From Flavobacteriales bacterium (GTDB lineage: Bacteria > Bacteroidota > Bacteroidia > Flavobacteriales_G > Salibacteraceae): DNA of 64,000 nucleotides. Positions 7,087 to 15,863 of the stretch are shown in pieces (the first letter of the stretch is position 1; each line of letters begins with the position of its first letter). The DNA is taken from positions 203,888 through 267,887 of the forward strand of contig JABMOM010000020.1 in assembly GCA_013204105.1 (NCBI GenBank), written 5' to 3'. Below the pieces are notes generated by a model. That model was not told the DNA's origin. It saw only the letters and a program-made list of their open reading frames with translations, and ran no database searches. A program made the translations under genes and the position numbers.

Positions 7087-8384
7087 TCAGATCGATCGAT
7101 CAATTTTTGGTCTACTTGTTTACTGGTCTTTACACCCAACTTTCGCAAATCCTCAGCCTTTTTCACAAGGTTACCCGAGCCACTCGACAACTTATTCATG
7201 GCGCCTTCGTACGATTTCTTCGCCGTTTCCATCTGCCGTCCAAGGCTCAATAAATCCTCACTGAGTCCAACAAACTTGTCGTACAGCGCACCACCCTGCC
7301 GTGCTATCTCTAATGCATTTTGAGTCTGTTTCTCCTGTTTCCAAATGCTGGCGATGGTGCGAAGTGTAGCTAAAAGCGTAGAAGTAGAAACGATCACAAC
7401 ATTCTTGTCAAAGGCATCTTGGAAGAGCGTGTTGTCGTACTGCACTGCCGCCGAAAATGCGCCTTCAATTGGAATGAATAGCAGCACGAAATCCAATCCA
7501 TCGATACCGTACAATCCCTGGTAATTCTTATCGCTCAAGCCCTTCACGTGTGCCTTGATGGATGCAATGTGATCTTTTAGGTGAACGGCTTGTTCATCCG
7601 CTGTCTCGGCAGAAGAGAATCGCTCATAGGCAATCAGAGACACTTTGGAGTCAACGATGACGTTCTTATCGTCCGGAAGTTTAATGATGACATCTGGTTG
7701 GAATCGCTTCCCCTCTTCGTTGGTGATGCTTTGTTGGAGGAAGTATTCTTGATTTTTTGTCAATCCACTCTTTTCAAGTATACGTTCGAGCACCACCTCC
7801 CCCCAGTTTCCTTGGGCTTTCACGTCGCTTTTCAGGGCGTTCGTTAGGTTCTCTGCGTCCTTTGCAAGTTTTGCGCTCTGCTCGCTGAGCATTTTCACTT
7901 CACTCTTCAAGGAAATCGTCTCTGCTTTGCTCTTCTCGTAGGTCTCCTCTACCTTTTTTTCGAAGGTGATCAGCTTTTCCTTGAACGGAGCCAGCAAGGT
8001 GCCGAGTTGTTCTTTGTTTTGCTCTTTAAACGTATGCCCCGTCTTTTCCAACACCTCCTGGGCAAGTACCTTGAAGTCATTCTTAAATTTCTCTTGCAGC
8101 TCAGACAATTCACCTTTCTGTTCCTTTAATCTAAACTCAATTTGCTCGTGTCGTTCCTGCCATTTGCTCAATTCCGAGTTTAAACGCAAGACCTCGGCAT
8201 CGGAGCGTTCTTTTTCGCCTTCGGTTTCGTCTAAGCGTTGGCGGAGGTCGTTGAAACGGTCTAAGGATACAGAAGTATCATCGTCATCCGCCGATTGACC
8301 CTTATTAATGCCTAAAACCTTAGACAGCAACCAACCCAATAACGTTCCGATCGCTAGTCCCACGATCAACATAATTATATCCAT
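7083..8384 (-). CDS. rmuC: DNA recombination protein RmuC
   Basis: This 433-residue protein has an N-terminal membrane anchor (MDIIMLIVGLAIGTLLGWLL), a long coiled coil (about residues 40-170, rich in Glu/Lys/Gln) and the conserved RmuC core with NWGEVVLERILEKSGL, FQPDVIIKLPDDKNVIVDSK, and FIPIEGAF. RmuC limits DNA rearrangements such as short inverted-repeat inversions; its core resembles a nuclease fold of the PD-(D/E)xK type. The D...DSK residues of that core are present. It overlaps a downstream lipoprotein gene by four bases. Length is normal for the family. Confidence 0.93.
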   Translation of the reverse strand: MDIIMLIVGLAIGTLLGWLLSKVLGINKGQSADDDDTSVSLDRFNDLRQRLDETEGEKERSDAEVLRLNSELSKWQERHEQIEFRLKEQKGELSELQEKFKNDFKVLAQEVLEKTGHTFKEQNKEQLGTLLAPFKEKLITFEKKVEETYEKSKAETISLKSEVKMLSEQSAKLAKDAENLTNALKSDVKAQGNWGEVVLERILEKSGLTKNQEYFLQQSITNEEGKRFQPDVIIKLPDDKNVIVDSKVSLIAYERFSSAETADEQAVHLKDHIASIKAHVKGLSDKNYQGLYGIDGLDFVLLFIPIEGAFSAAVQYDNTLFQDAFDKNVVIVSTSTLLATLRTIASIWKQEKQTQNALEIARQGGALYDKFVGLSEDLLSLGRQMETAKKSYEGAMNKLSSGSGNLVKKAEDLRKLGVKTSKQVDQKLIDRSE

Positions 8385-8454
8385 ATGGCAAGCTTTCAGC
8401 CATGCACTTTATGCAGCACAGCTCTACAAATGAAATCAAAAGAATGTATTTAGC

Positions 8455-11409
8455 CTACCGCAGCCCTTGTTGGCTTCCAGCCTTGGAAATGAAGATCTGG
8501 TCGCGAATTACGCGCAGTTCACCCAAGTGATCTCGGTAGCGCAAGACAAAGGGATAGGCGCCAAGCTGAACGTACGAACCTGTGGCATCTTTGCCGTTCC
8601 AAGTTTCGATTGGATCCTCTGAGGTAAAGATGGCCTTTCCCCATCTATCGTAGATGACCAGTAAGAAATCATCTGCACTGATCGCTTCTCCTTTGATTCC
8701 AAATGCGTCGTTCAGGCCATCTTCATTCGGCGTGAAACTTTTGGGATAATACAGCAAGGTCTGAATCAAGAAAGGAACATGCTTGGTGAGTGTATCCACA
8801 CAACCATCCACGCTGGTAACCACAAGGGTCACCAAACTATCACTGCCCGCCTCGTCGAAATAGCGATAAACGATCTCTTCATCAATCACCTTCTGCGATC
8901 CGAAAAACCAAACCCGCTCATCGTCGTTGATGGATTTATTTACAACGGAAACATAAGGGTTGGTATTGGTTGGCTGTTCAGGGTCGAAATTGAAGGCAGC
9001 CACTGGAACTTCAAGAATATCAAACAGACAGCTAAAGTCACCGCTGGACACACAACCATAAGCTGTTGTCGTGTGTAAAGTCACATCGTAGCAGCCCGGC
9101 GTCTTGAACAATTTTGTGATGCTGTCATTCGGATAATTCATAAACGATGATGCATCGCTGAAATACCAGTTGTACTGTGATGTTTGATCAAATTCCTCGA
9201 TATACACCGTCACATCAGAAGGACCACAGATCTGCTTTGGATCTGCCTTCAAGTTTGGTGTTTCTGGATTGCCTACGTGAATAGTGATCGACTTTGAACC
9301 CGGCTCCGATAAGCAAAGGTCAGAGATCGTCGCAACATAAGTGGCAGAAGTATTGGGACGAACGAATTGAATTGGATTCTGATCACTGGTGTGTCCCCAA
9401 GAGAAGACATATTCATCCGGCCCCCTGAATCCACCTCTACCCGAGGCAATGATGTAAACAGACTCTCCTGCACAAATAGAATCGTCTTCAGCCCTTAACG
9501 ACACGTCAATAGGAGAATACCCGCCTACCTGGATAAAAACGCTGTCCACGTAGCTAGGAGTGCCGCATGCGTCTGCAATAGTAACGGTGTACCATCGCGG
9601 TTCGTCAGGACTAATGGTAATGGTATTCCCAAATTGACCAGAGGCCCAAGAATAAGTATAGATGGAGTCTCCACCAGTGCCCTCAACCGATACGTCTATG
9701 GTATCGTATGGGCAAATAGTGTCCACTTTAGGAATATCTAGACCTAGCTCAGGTCTCACTTTGATCAATACATCCGAAGTATCGCCGACACATCCTTTAT
9801 TGTCTACCACTTGCACCAAATAAGTTGTGGTAGTGTCCGGAGAGACGCTTGTAACTTGGTTGGTAGAAATGACTTGACCGTTGAGGTCTGTAATGTGCCA
9901 AATGTAATTGTATGGGGCAGTTCCCCCAGTAGCAGCAGCTGCAATATTTGTGATATTGGTGATGCAGATCATAGTGTCACCCGCCGCTACGGTGAAGATG
10001 CTGTCGGGCGTACCGATGATCACCTCGAAGGTGTCTAAACAACCGTTCGCATCCGTTATCGTAACAAAGTTTGACCCCTCACAAAGCGAGGATGCAGTAG
10101 CACCTGTCTCACCCGAACTCCACGCGTAATAATAAGGTCCTGTTCCACCGGTAGCGAGAACTTCTGCCCCTCCATCACAACTGGTAGTGTTGGGACAAGA
10201 GGTCTTGTAGTCCGAGACCAAGGCGGTTGTAATGTCATCCGGTTGCGTAATCTCAATGGAGTCGATGACTTCGCAGCCAACGTCATCCGTGACCGTAATG
10301 GTATAAACTCCAGCGCATAGGTTTGAAATGGATGTGCTTGTAGATGAGGTACTCCAATCGTAGCTGAAAGGCGCCGTACCTCCAATGATCGCAACCGATG
10401 CGGCACCATCACATTCTTGCCAGCACTCTATATGATCCGGGGTGATTGCGGTCTCAATGGAACCGTCAAAAAAGAAGGACATGGTATCAAGCGTGTCAAG
10501 GTTGCCGCAAATATCTTCTACGTACCCTGCACCAGGCTTGATGGTCAACTCGTACTGTCCAATCTGCGTCACGGCCGGTGAAAAATGGACTACTACAGAG
10601 TTCGCTACGCTGCCCGCACAATTGACACCACTTACGCTAGTGATGCTATGATTACCAGCCGGTCCAGATAAATTAAAATCTCCCGTTTGAAGCGAACTGC
10701 AGACGACGCCTTCATCAAAATCAACCACGATGCTGTCAAAGACATGGCAGTTTACCGTTGAACTGATGCTGTCCATAGCCGGCGGTGTTTGATCATACAG
10801 CACAGCCGTGGAGGATGAGAAATCGATCGTAAAACCATATACCGATCCAGTCCAATTCGTAATATGAAGATAGTACGTGCTACCGGTGGTAACAGACAAA
10901 TCTGAGCACCACTTCGGACCATTCCCTGTGCCTGGGCCGTTGCATGTTCCAGTACCTCCATTTGGAGTGCTGACACCCGTAGACCCATTGAATCCAAAGG
11001 CTCCCCAAGTGTTGCTACGCACCATTTTACTCGACGCACCCGAATACGAGCTCAATTGCGAGCAGCTACCGGTTGTCAAGTTAAAAAGCGTCCAATCATG
11101 GTCTTGATTGGTATTCAAGGGGTTGATCTCAAACCGGAGAAGTCCAGATTGCTGTACTGTAAACTTAAACCACACACTTCGCTGCTCTGGTGCATAACAC
11201 GAAGACACGTTGTTGATCTCGTTGGAAAAGTTCCCCATACCATTGTGATTGAAGCCGATGGTGATAGAGTCTTCACAGATCGGGATGGCTCCTACGCAGT
11301 CCTGTACTGTAGGAGTTTGTGCCCGAGACAGGGAAACAAGTGCCAGCAACGCAAAGCCCAATGCAATCCAATTCCGAATGGCCGTGAGTTGATTTTTAGG
11401 GTAGTTCAT
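8455..11409 (-). CDS. Large gliding motility-associated C-terminal (T9SS type B) surface protein
   Basis: A 984-residue secreted protein with signal peptide (ending LSRAQ). An N-terminal domain of about 200 residues shows CYAPEQRSVWFKFTVQ, as in Bacteroidota surface adhesins. Two or more SprB-type repeats follow (for example CWQECDGAASVAIIGGTAPF and NLCAGVYTITVTDDVGC). PKD-like segments come next. The C-terminal ~90 residues (LLYYPKSFTPNEDGLNDAFG, VIYDRWGKAIF, WNGKDATGSYVQLGAYPFVL) form the CHU_C/gliding motility-associated domain that directs export through T9SS. It is likely a surface adhesin. The gene stands alone, 70 bases after the prohibitin-like gene. Confidence 0.9.
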   Translation of the reverse strand: MNYPKNQLTAIRNWIALGFALLALVSLSRAQTPTVQDCVGAIPICEDSITIGFNHNGMGNFSNEINNVSSCYAPEQRSVWFKFTVQQSGLLRFEINPLNTNQDHDWTLFNLTTGSCSQLSSYSGASSKMVRSNTWGAFGFNGSTGVSTPNGGTGTCNGPGTGNGPKWCSDLSVTTGSTYYLHITNWTGSVYGFTIDFSSSTAVLYDQTPPAMDSISSTVNCHVFDSIVVDFDEGVVCSSLQTGDFNLSGPAGNHSITSVSGVNCAGSVANSVVVHFSPAVTQIGQYELTIKPGAGYVEDICGNLDTLDTMSFFFDGSIETAITPDHIECWQECDGAASVAIIGGTAPFSYDWSTSSTSTSISNLCAGVYTITVTDDVGCEVIDSIEITQPDDITTALVSDYKTSCPNTTSCDGGAEVLATGGTGPYYYAWSSGETGATASSLCEGSNFVTITDANGCLDTFEVIIGTPDSIFTVAAGDTMICITNITNIAAAATGGTAPYNYIWHITDLNGQVISTNQVTSVSPDTTTTYLVQVVDNKGCVGDTSDVLIKVRPELGLDIPKVDTICPYDTIDVSVEGTGGDSIYTYSWASGQFGNTITISPDEPRWYTVTIADACGTPSYVDSVFIQVGGYSPIDVSLRAEDDSICAGESVYIIASGRGGFRGPDEYVFSWGHTSDQNPIQFVRPNTSATYVATISDLCLSEPGSKSITIHVGNPETPNLKADPKQICGPSDVTVYIEEFDQTSQYNWYFSDASSFMNYPNDSITKLFKTPGCYDVTLHTTTAYGCVSSGDFSCLFDILEVPVAAFNFDPEQPTNTNPYVSVVNKSINDDERVWFFGSQKVIDEEIVYRYFDEAGSDSLVTLVVTSVDGCVDTLTKHVPFLIQTLLYYPKSFTPNEDGLNDAFGIKGEAISADDFLLVIYDRWGKAIFTSEDPIETWNGKDATGSYVQLGAYPFVLRYRDHLGELRVIRDQIFISKAGSQQGLR

Positions 11410-11453
11410 TGAATTAACGCCTGACTAAAGTACAGTTTAAAAGCTAGACGAAT

Positions 11454-11472
11454 CGCATCCCGTCGGGTTGCG
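11454..11472. repeat. Imperfect hairpin between the prohibitin-like and T9SS genes
   Basis: CGCATCCCG-T-CGGGTTGCG forms a hairpin with one mismatch in each arm. It follows the stop of the upstream minus-strand gene by about ten bases but has no T run, so terminator function is doubtful. Confidence 0.3.
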
Positions 11473-11481
11473 ATATCAACA

Positions 11482-12291
11482 TTAATTTCCGTTCAAAATG
11501 ATCGGAAGACCGCCGTCGCCAGACCCTATTACTACAACCTTAGCATTGGGCGACTCAGCTAACTTTAGTGTTGCCATGATGCCTTTTTCCCTGAGAATTT
11601 TGTCTGTCAATGATTGACTCAAAATGCGGTTGGCCGTGGCCTTACCTTCCGACTCAATTTCCTGTCTTTCAGCCTCTTTTGTAGCCTTTTCAAGTCGGAA
11701 TTCGTATTCCAAGGATTCTTGCTCTTGTCTCAGTTTACGCTCGATCGCCTCTTTGATGGTAGTCGGAAGAGTAACGTCCCGTACCAAAACAGAATTTACT
11801 TGTAAGTACTGATCGTCAACGATTCGCTTTGTCTCCTGAAAGATCTCCTCTTGAATGACGTCTCGCTTACTAGAATAAATCTGCTCTGGCGTGTATCGAC
11901 CTACCACACTTCTCGTCGCTGAGCGAACAGCTGGCATGATGATGCGTTCGATATAGTTTCCTCCCTTCTCCTTGTGCAGTAGCGCTAAATAATTGTACTT
12001 CGGCTGAAACCAAAGGGAAGCATCCAATTTGATATCCAGTCCATTCGATGAAAGAACAGACATCTGTTCGAAGATCTCTTGTTGACGAACTTCGTAAATG
12101 AACATAGTGTTCCATGGAGCGATGATGTGAAAGCCTTCCGAAAAGGTTTCAGTTGTATCCACACCTCCTGCAAACTTGCGGTACAAGACCCCAGCTTGAC
12201 CGGAATCGATGGTTTTTGTAGATGTTGCCAGGACATAGATGACGATAAAGGCAATGACAATAAAGGGAACGAGAAATCTTGGATTGTTCAT
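11482..12291 (-). CDS. Prohibitin-like SPFH-domain membrane protein
   Basis: From the ATG at 12291 the 269-residue protein starts MNNPRFLVPFIVIAFIVIYVL, one N-terminal membrane helix. The SPFH/band 7 domain follows (IDSGQAGVLYRKFAGGV, EGFHIIAPWNTMFIYEVR, TPEQIYSSKRDVIQEEIFQ), then a Glu/Arg-rich coiled coil (about 185-225) and a conserved tail. This is the layout of bacterial prohibitin homologues, which form large ring assemblies on the inner membrane and affect membrane protein turnover. An upstream start at 12321 adds only ten unconvincing residues. Neighbours give no functional clue. Confidence 0.9.
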   Translation of the reverse strand: MNNPRFLVPFIVIAFIVIYVLATSTKTIDSGQAGVLYRKFAGGVDTTETFSEGFHIIAPWNTMFIYEVRQQEIFEQMSVLSSNGLDIKLDASLWFQPKYNYLALLHKEKGGNYIERIIMPAVRSATRSVVGRYTPEQIYSSKRDVIQEEIFQETKRIVDDQYLQVNSVLVRDVTLPTTIKEAIERKLRQEQESLEYEFRLEKATKEAERQEIESEGKATANRILSQSLTDKILREKGIMATLKLAESPNAKVVVIGSGDGGLPIILNGN

Positions 12292-12425
12292 GTTGTTTTG
12301 TTTCTGTTGCAAATGAAGCACTTTGACACGGAAACATGCTCAGAATAAGGCAATGAATAGACAGCCGTCAGTTTTTAAGTTTTGGTTTTGGTCGAACTTT
12401 GGACAGAATTCCAAAGCAAAAAGCC

Positions 12426-12641
12426 ATGCATCACTTGAATAAACAACAATTCGAACTAAGACTCAAGGAGTTCTTTGAGCGCCATGATCCAGCAAAGGAG
12501 GACCTTGCGCATGTTATTGCTAGTAAATTTCACCAGCATCAAGAAGAAGTGTTTGAGCACCTGACCGAAATCTACGACAAGCATGTAGAACATCAACCGC
12601 ACAGTTTGCGTGAACGATTAATGGCCATTATTTATCCTTAA
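12426..12641 (+). CDS. Small conserved-looking protein of unknown function (71 aa)
   Basis: The ATG at 12426 gives MHHLNKQQFELRLKEFFERH and a short helical, charged protein with no signal peptide or membrane helix. The pattern of heptad-like hydrophobics suggests an all-helical cytoplasmic protein. An alternative start at 12399 adds nine residues. I do not recognise a named family. It is isolated: divergent from the prohibitin-like gene upstream and convergent with a SiaC-like gene downstream. The coding call rests on codon pattern, composition and a free-standing frame in an otherwise empty interval. Confidence 0.6.
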   Translation: MHHLNKQQFELRLKEFFERHDPAKEDLAHVIASKFHQHQEEVFEHLTEIYDKHVEHQPHSLRERLMAIIYP

Positions 12642-12745
12642 CCGAGGAACCGACTTGTTCTGAAGTGAAAGATTTAAGCACATTCCACCTGTCACTTCTA
12701 GGCGAAGCTACTAAGGATGGTCAATGAAGCCCTCTGGGACTTGAT

Positions 12746-13210
12746 TCAGTTTGCGTAAAAAGACAAGGAAGCGCGATCGAACGGTGCTTCTTTCTTTTTT
12801 AAGACTAACCTATCCCCAATCATAGCGTAAAACTCCATTCCTGACTCGTACATTTCGTCGCCTTGGGTTTCGTAATACCATCCAATTGTATTCCCAACAG
12901 CTAAGCTAAGCCACATCTCAAAAAGCTTGATGAAAAGCAGCGCCGATGCTGTATTGAATGCCGTGAGATGCACGCTCAACTCTTGACTCGGTAAAGGGCT
13001 CAAGGAATAGATTTCCATCCACAAAAACACGTGCGAGAAGAACTTCTTGGGGTGCTTTGGATAAGAGGATCCTTTGATTATAAATCGCCGTTTCACGGCG
13101 TCCATCTCTATGTACGGTTCATTGGAATGGTCAATGGTTTCGGACTCAATACCAATCGCATACACAGATCTATATGCGGGAACGATGGCTATGTCTTCTA
13201 GCGTACTCAT
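12746..13210 (-). CDS. SiaC-family regulatory phosphoprotein (DUF1987)
   Basis: A 154-residue protein. After ~30 residues of extra N-terminus it shows YIEMDAVKRRFIIKGSSYP, then LTAFNTASALLFIKLFEMW and IGWYYETQGDEMYESGMEF, the order and spacing of the SiaC/DUF1987 family. In Pseudomonas, SiaC is phosphorylated by the kinase SiaB, dephosphorylated by the PP2C-type SiaA, and activates a diguanylate cyclase. The phosphosite in the family lies in the F-N-[TS]-[AS]-S stretch, present here as FNTAS. No siaA, siaB or cyclase gene is nearby, so this is an orphan member. The role in this organism is inference. Confidence 0.72.
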   Translation of the reverse strand: MSTLEDIAIVPAYRSVYAIGIESETIDHSNEPYIEMDAVKRRFIIKGSSYPKHPKKFFSHVFLWMEIYSLSPLPSQELSVHLTAFNTASALLFIKLFEMWLSLAVGNTIGWYYETQGDEMYESGMEFYAMIGDRLVLKKKEAPFDRASLSFYAN

Positions 13211-13341
13211 GGCTCAATCTTTCAGCAATAAAGGTCTGCAATTTGGTACAGCTATTCATTGATGCAGGTCAGTCATTCACATTAGTATGGTGAGTTTCAT
13301 CATAGTCTCAACTGCACCTTCACAAGCGGCGCCGTTTCGTT

Positions 13342-13833
13342 TCAACCTAAATGTTTACCCATGTACATGTGTCCTCGATTTCCGTCAGGAAATGCCGCAA
13401 GACCTTCGAAGTTTGCCCAAACATTATATCCGAGTTTGCGCAGTAAAGCCTTGCTCGGCACATTGTCATCGAGCAGAATAGCGACGAGGTATCGTTTTTC
13501 CATGTCCATTGCTGCCGCCTCTAAATGACTTAGCATTTCGACTCCCCACCCTTTACCTCTGGAAGCGAGATCAAAGTAGAAGGTGGTTTCAGCCACATGG
13601 AGAAGGGCACCCCTACCCGATCGATAAGGTGTTAAGCTACCCCAACCACAGACCTTTCGATCATTATCTTCTTTCACAACCAAGTAAAATGAGTGCTGCA
13701 ATAAAGACTTAAACCAATTCTCTCCCTCATCATTGAGAAATGGCGTGAGGTAAGCATTGCGGCGTTCTTCAATTCCATGATTCATGATGCGAACGACGTC
13801 AGCGGTGTCTTCAATGGTGGCGGTTCTGATCAT
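13342..13833 (-). CDS. GNAT-family N-acetyltransferase
   Basis: A 163-residue acetyltransferase of the phosphinothricin/methionine-sulfoximine type. Seen motifs are MIRTATIEDTADVVRIMNHG at the N-terminus, VCGWGSLTPYRSG, and a motif A-like acetyl-CoA loop LASRGKGWGVEMLSHLEAAA (about 90-109). ALLRKLGYNVWANFEGLA follows, as expected near the C-terminus. It should transfer acetyl from acetyl-CoA to a small amine such as an amino acid analogue; the substrate is unknown. The gene is divergent from a peptide transporter. A 12-bp inverted repeat begins inside its start codon, so either transcription or translation of this gene may be controlled there. Confidence 0.85.
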   Translation of the reverse strand: MIRTATIEDTADVVRIMNHGIEERRNAYLTPFLNDEGENWFKSLLQHSFYLVVKEDNDRKVCGWGSLTPYRSGRGALLHVAETTFYFDLASRGKGWGVEMLSHLEAAAMDMEKRYLVAILLDDNVPSKALLRKLGYNVWANFEGLAAFPDGNRGHMYMGKHLG

Positions 13834-13870
13834 TCTTGAGATGGATGTGTGGGTATTTCATCTCAAGAAT
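13832..13870. repeat. Perfect 12-bp inverted repeat between divergent genes
   Basis: ATTCTTGAGATG (13832-13843) and CATCTCAAGAAT (13859-13870) are exact reverse complements separated by 15 bases. The left arm includes two bases of the GNAT start codon. It could be an operator or an mRNA hairpin. Confidence 0.55.
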
Positions 13871-13904
13871 ATACTTTCAACGCCTCATCTGCAACAGCAA
13901 TCGC

Positions 13905-15233
13905 ATGGAAAAAAAGACCATCCTAGGACACCCAGCCGGGTTATTCGTTTTGTTCTTCACCGAACTATGGGAACGCTTCTCCTTTTATGGAATGCGCGCT
14001 ATCTTGGTGCTCTACCTTACAGCCGAGACCCAAGGCAGTAACCCCGGCCTTGGCTGGGACAACGCTTCCGCCCTGGAACTTTATGGGTGGTACACCATGT
14101 TTGTTTACCTGATGAGCATTCCAGGTGGGCTTCTAGCCGACCGCTGGATAGGACAGAAAAAAGCTGTCCTGGTAGGAGGAATCCTTATCATAATCGGACA
14201 ATTCGTATTGGCCATTGACTCCATCGCAGCGTTTGCTACCGGATTGATATTGATTGTTTCCGGGGTTGGAGCACTCAAACCAAACATAAGCACTATGGTC
14301 GGCGGGTTGTACCGAAAGGGCGACGCGAAAAGGGATGCAGGTTTTACAATCTTTTACATCGGTATCAATATTGGCGCTTTTTCAGCGCCATTGCTTGTGG
14401 GTTACTTCGGAGAGGTGGTCGATTGGCATTTGGGATTCAGTTTGGCCGGTTTTGGCATGATCCTGGGCCAAATCGTATATGTCTTCGGGCAAAAACACTT
14501 GGTGGGCATCGGAGATTCTCATAGAGCCTCTGACGAATCAAAGGCCTTGATGTCTAAGCCTTTGAGTAAAATTGAAAAAGACAGGATGGTGGTATTGATG
14601 CTGTCCTTTTTGATTATGATCGTCTTCTGGGGTGCCTACGAACAAGCTGGGGGATTCATGAACTTGTATGCAAAACAAACCGTAGATCGGGTGGTTTTCG
14701 GCTTTGAGATACCCGCAAGCTTTCTGCAGTCCTTGCACGCATTTTATGTCATCCTCCTAGGCGCGCCAATGGCAGCATTCTGGCTGTGGTGGAAGCGAAA
14801 AGGCTATGAATCTTCGGCCATCTTCAAAATGGGACTCGGAACCATCATCATGGGATTGGGCTTCATGGCGCTGGTAGGAGCTGCATATGAGGTCAGTGTG
14901 TTGGCGTTGGAGAAAGCTAGTTTGTACTGGCTACTCCTCTCCTACCTCCTTCACGTAATAGGTGAACTCAGTAGTTCTCCCATTGCCTTATCATTCATCA
15001 CCAAACTTGCTCCTGCGAAGTATGCGAGTTTCATGATGGGCGCTTATTTTGCGGTAACTGGACTCGGCAATAAATTGGCGGGGTTAATCGGAGAGGCGGC
15101 TGAAAACGCGGGTGCCTTGCAAGTGTTTACGGGCGTAACCATCTTTTGTATTGGTTTTGGACTGCTGCTGATGCTCTTTGTCAAGCGACTGAAAGCGCTG
15201 GCCCATGGTGCTGAAGAGGATACTGAATCCTAG
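13905..15233 (+). CDS. POT/PTR family proton-dependent peptide transporter
   Basis: From the ATG at 13905 the protein has 442 residues and opens with GHPAGLFVLFFTELWERFSF followed by YGMRAILVLYL, the signature of the POT family (ExxERFxxYG). About 12 membrane helices can be drawn. ADRWIGQKKAVLVGG and GALKPNISTMVGGLY match the PTR2 signatures. It should import di- and tripeptides together with protons across the inner membrane. An upstream start at 13836 would run through the inverted repeat and adds a non-conserved leader, so I rejected it. A LysE-type exporter gene follows after six bases. Confidence 0.93.
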   Translation: MEKKTILGHPAGLFVLFFTELWERFSFYGMRAILVLYLTAETQGSNPGLGWDNASALELYGWYTMFVYLMSIPGGLLADRWIGQKKAVLVGGILIIIGQFVLAIDSIAAFATGLILIVSGVGALKPNISTMVGGLYRKGDAKRDAGFTIFYIGINIGAFSAPLLVGYFGEVVDWHLGFSLAGFGMILGQIVYVFGQKHLVGIGDSHRASDESKALMSKPLSKIEKDRMVVLMLSFLIMIVFWGAYEQAGGFMNLYAKQTVDRVVFGFEIPASFLQSLHAFYVILLGAPMAAFWLWWKRKGYESSAIFKMGLGTIIMGLGFMALVGAAYEVSVLALEKASLYWLLLSYLLHVIGELSSSPIALSFITKLAPAKYASFMMGAYFAVTGLGNKLAGLIGEAAENAGALQVFTGVTIFCIGFGLLLMLFVKRLKALAHGAEEDTES

Positions 15234-15239
15234 GCAGCC

Positions 15240-15863
15240 GTGGACCCAACACTTATTCTTGGATTTATTCTCGCTACTGCAGCCTTGGCATTCATGCCAG
15301 GGCCAGACAATATCTATGTGCTTACTGAAAGTATTTCCAAAGGCGTTAAACAGGGCGTAGCTATTACTACAGGCCTCATCAGTGGTGTGATCGTCCATAC
15401 TACGCTTGTGGCCACCGGCCTCTCTCTGCTCGTCTTCAGCAACGATCTGGCCTACGACATAATGAAATATGCAGGTACAGCCTACCTGCTCTACATGGCA
15501 TTCGGAGCGGTAAAAGAAGCTCCCCTGGATGTGAATGTCGACGTAAAAGGACAATTGGAGCCCTTTCCGCGGCTGTTTAAGCGCGGTTTCTTAATGAATG
15601 TGCTCAATCCGAAGGTAACCCTGTTCTTCATTGTGTTGCTTCCTCAATTCGTTTCGTCAGACGGATGGTCACCCATGTACCAAATGTTTGTGCTGGGTGG
15701 GATTTTCATGGCGGTCTCTCTGCTTATATTCTCATCTATCGCGGTGGTGTCAGGGTATTCAGCTAGTCTTATCAAGCATCCCTTGTTTTGGGTAATCACC
15801 AAATGGGTCAAGGTAATGGTGCTTTTGGCACTCGCAACTTTCCTTCTGTTATCGGTACGTTGA
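15240..15863 (+). CDS. LysE-family amino-acid exporter
   Basis: A GTG at 15240 begins MDPTLILGFILATAALAFMP, with the family hallmark AFMPGPDNIYVLTESISKG and six predicted membrane helices in 207 residues. LysE/RhtB proteins export amino acids or related small molecules. The start lies six bases after the peptide transporter stop, so the two are probably one operon; export of surplus amino acids from imported peptides would be a sensible pairing, but that is inference. Its TGA stop overlaps the ATG of the next gene (TGATG). Confidence 0.88.
   Translation: MDPTLILGFILATAALAFMPGPDNIYVLTESISKGVKQGVAITTGLISGVIVHTTLVATGLSLLVFSNDLAYDIMKYAGTAYLLYMAFGAVKEAPLDVNVDVKGQLEPFPRLFKRGFLMNVLNPKVTLFFIVLLPQFVSSDGWSPMYQMFVLGGIFMAVSLLIFSSIAVVSGYSASLIKHPLFWVITKWVKVMVLLALATFLLLSVR

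Noticed and set aside
12662..12698. GAAGTGA/TCACTTC inverted repeat between convergent genes as a terminator
   Set aside because: The loop is 23 bases and there is no T run on either strand.
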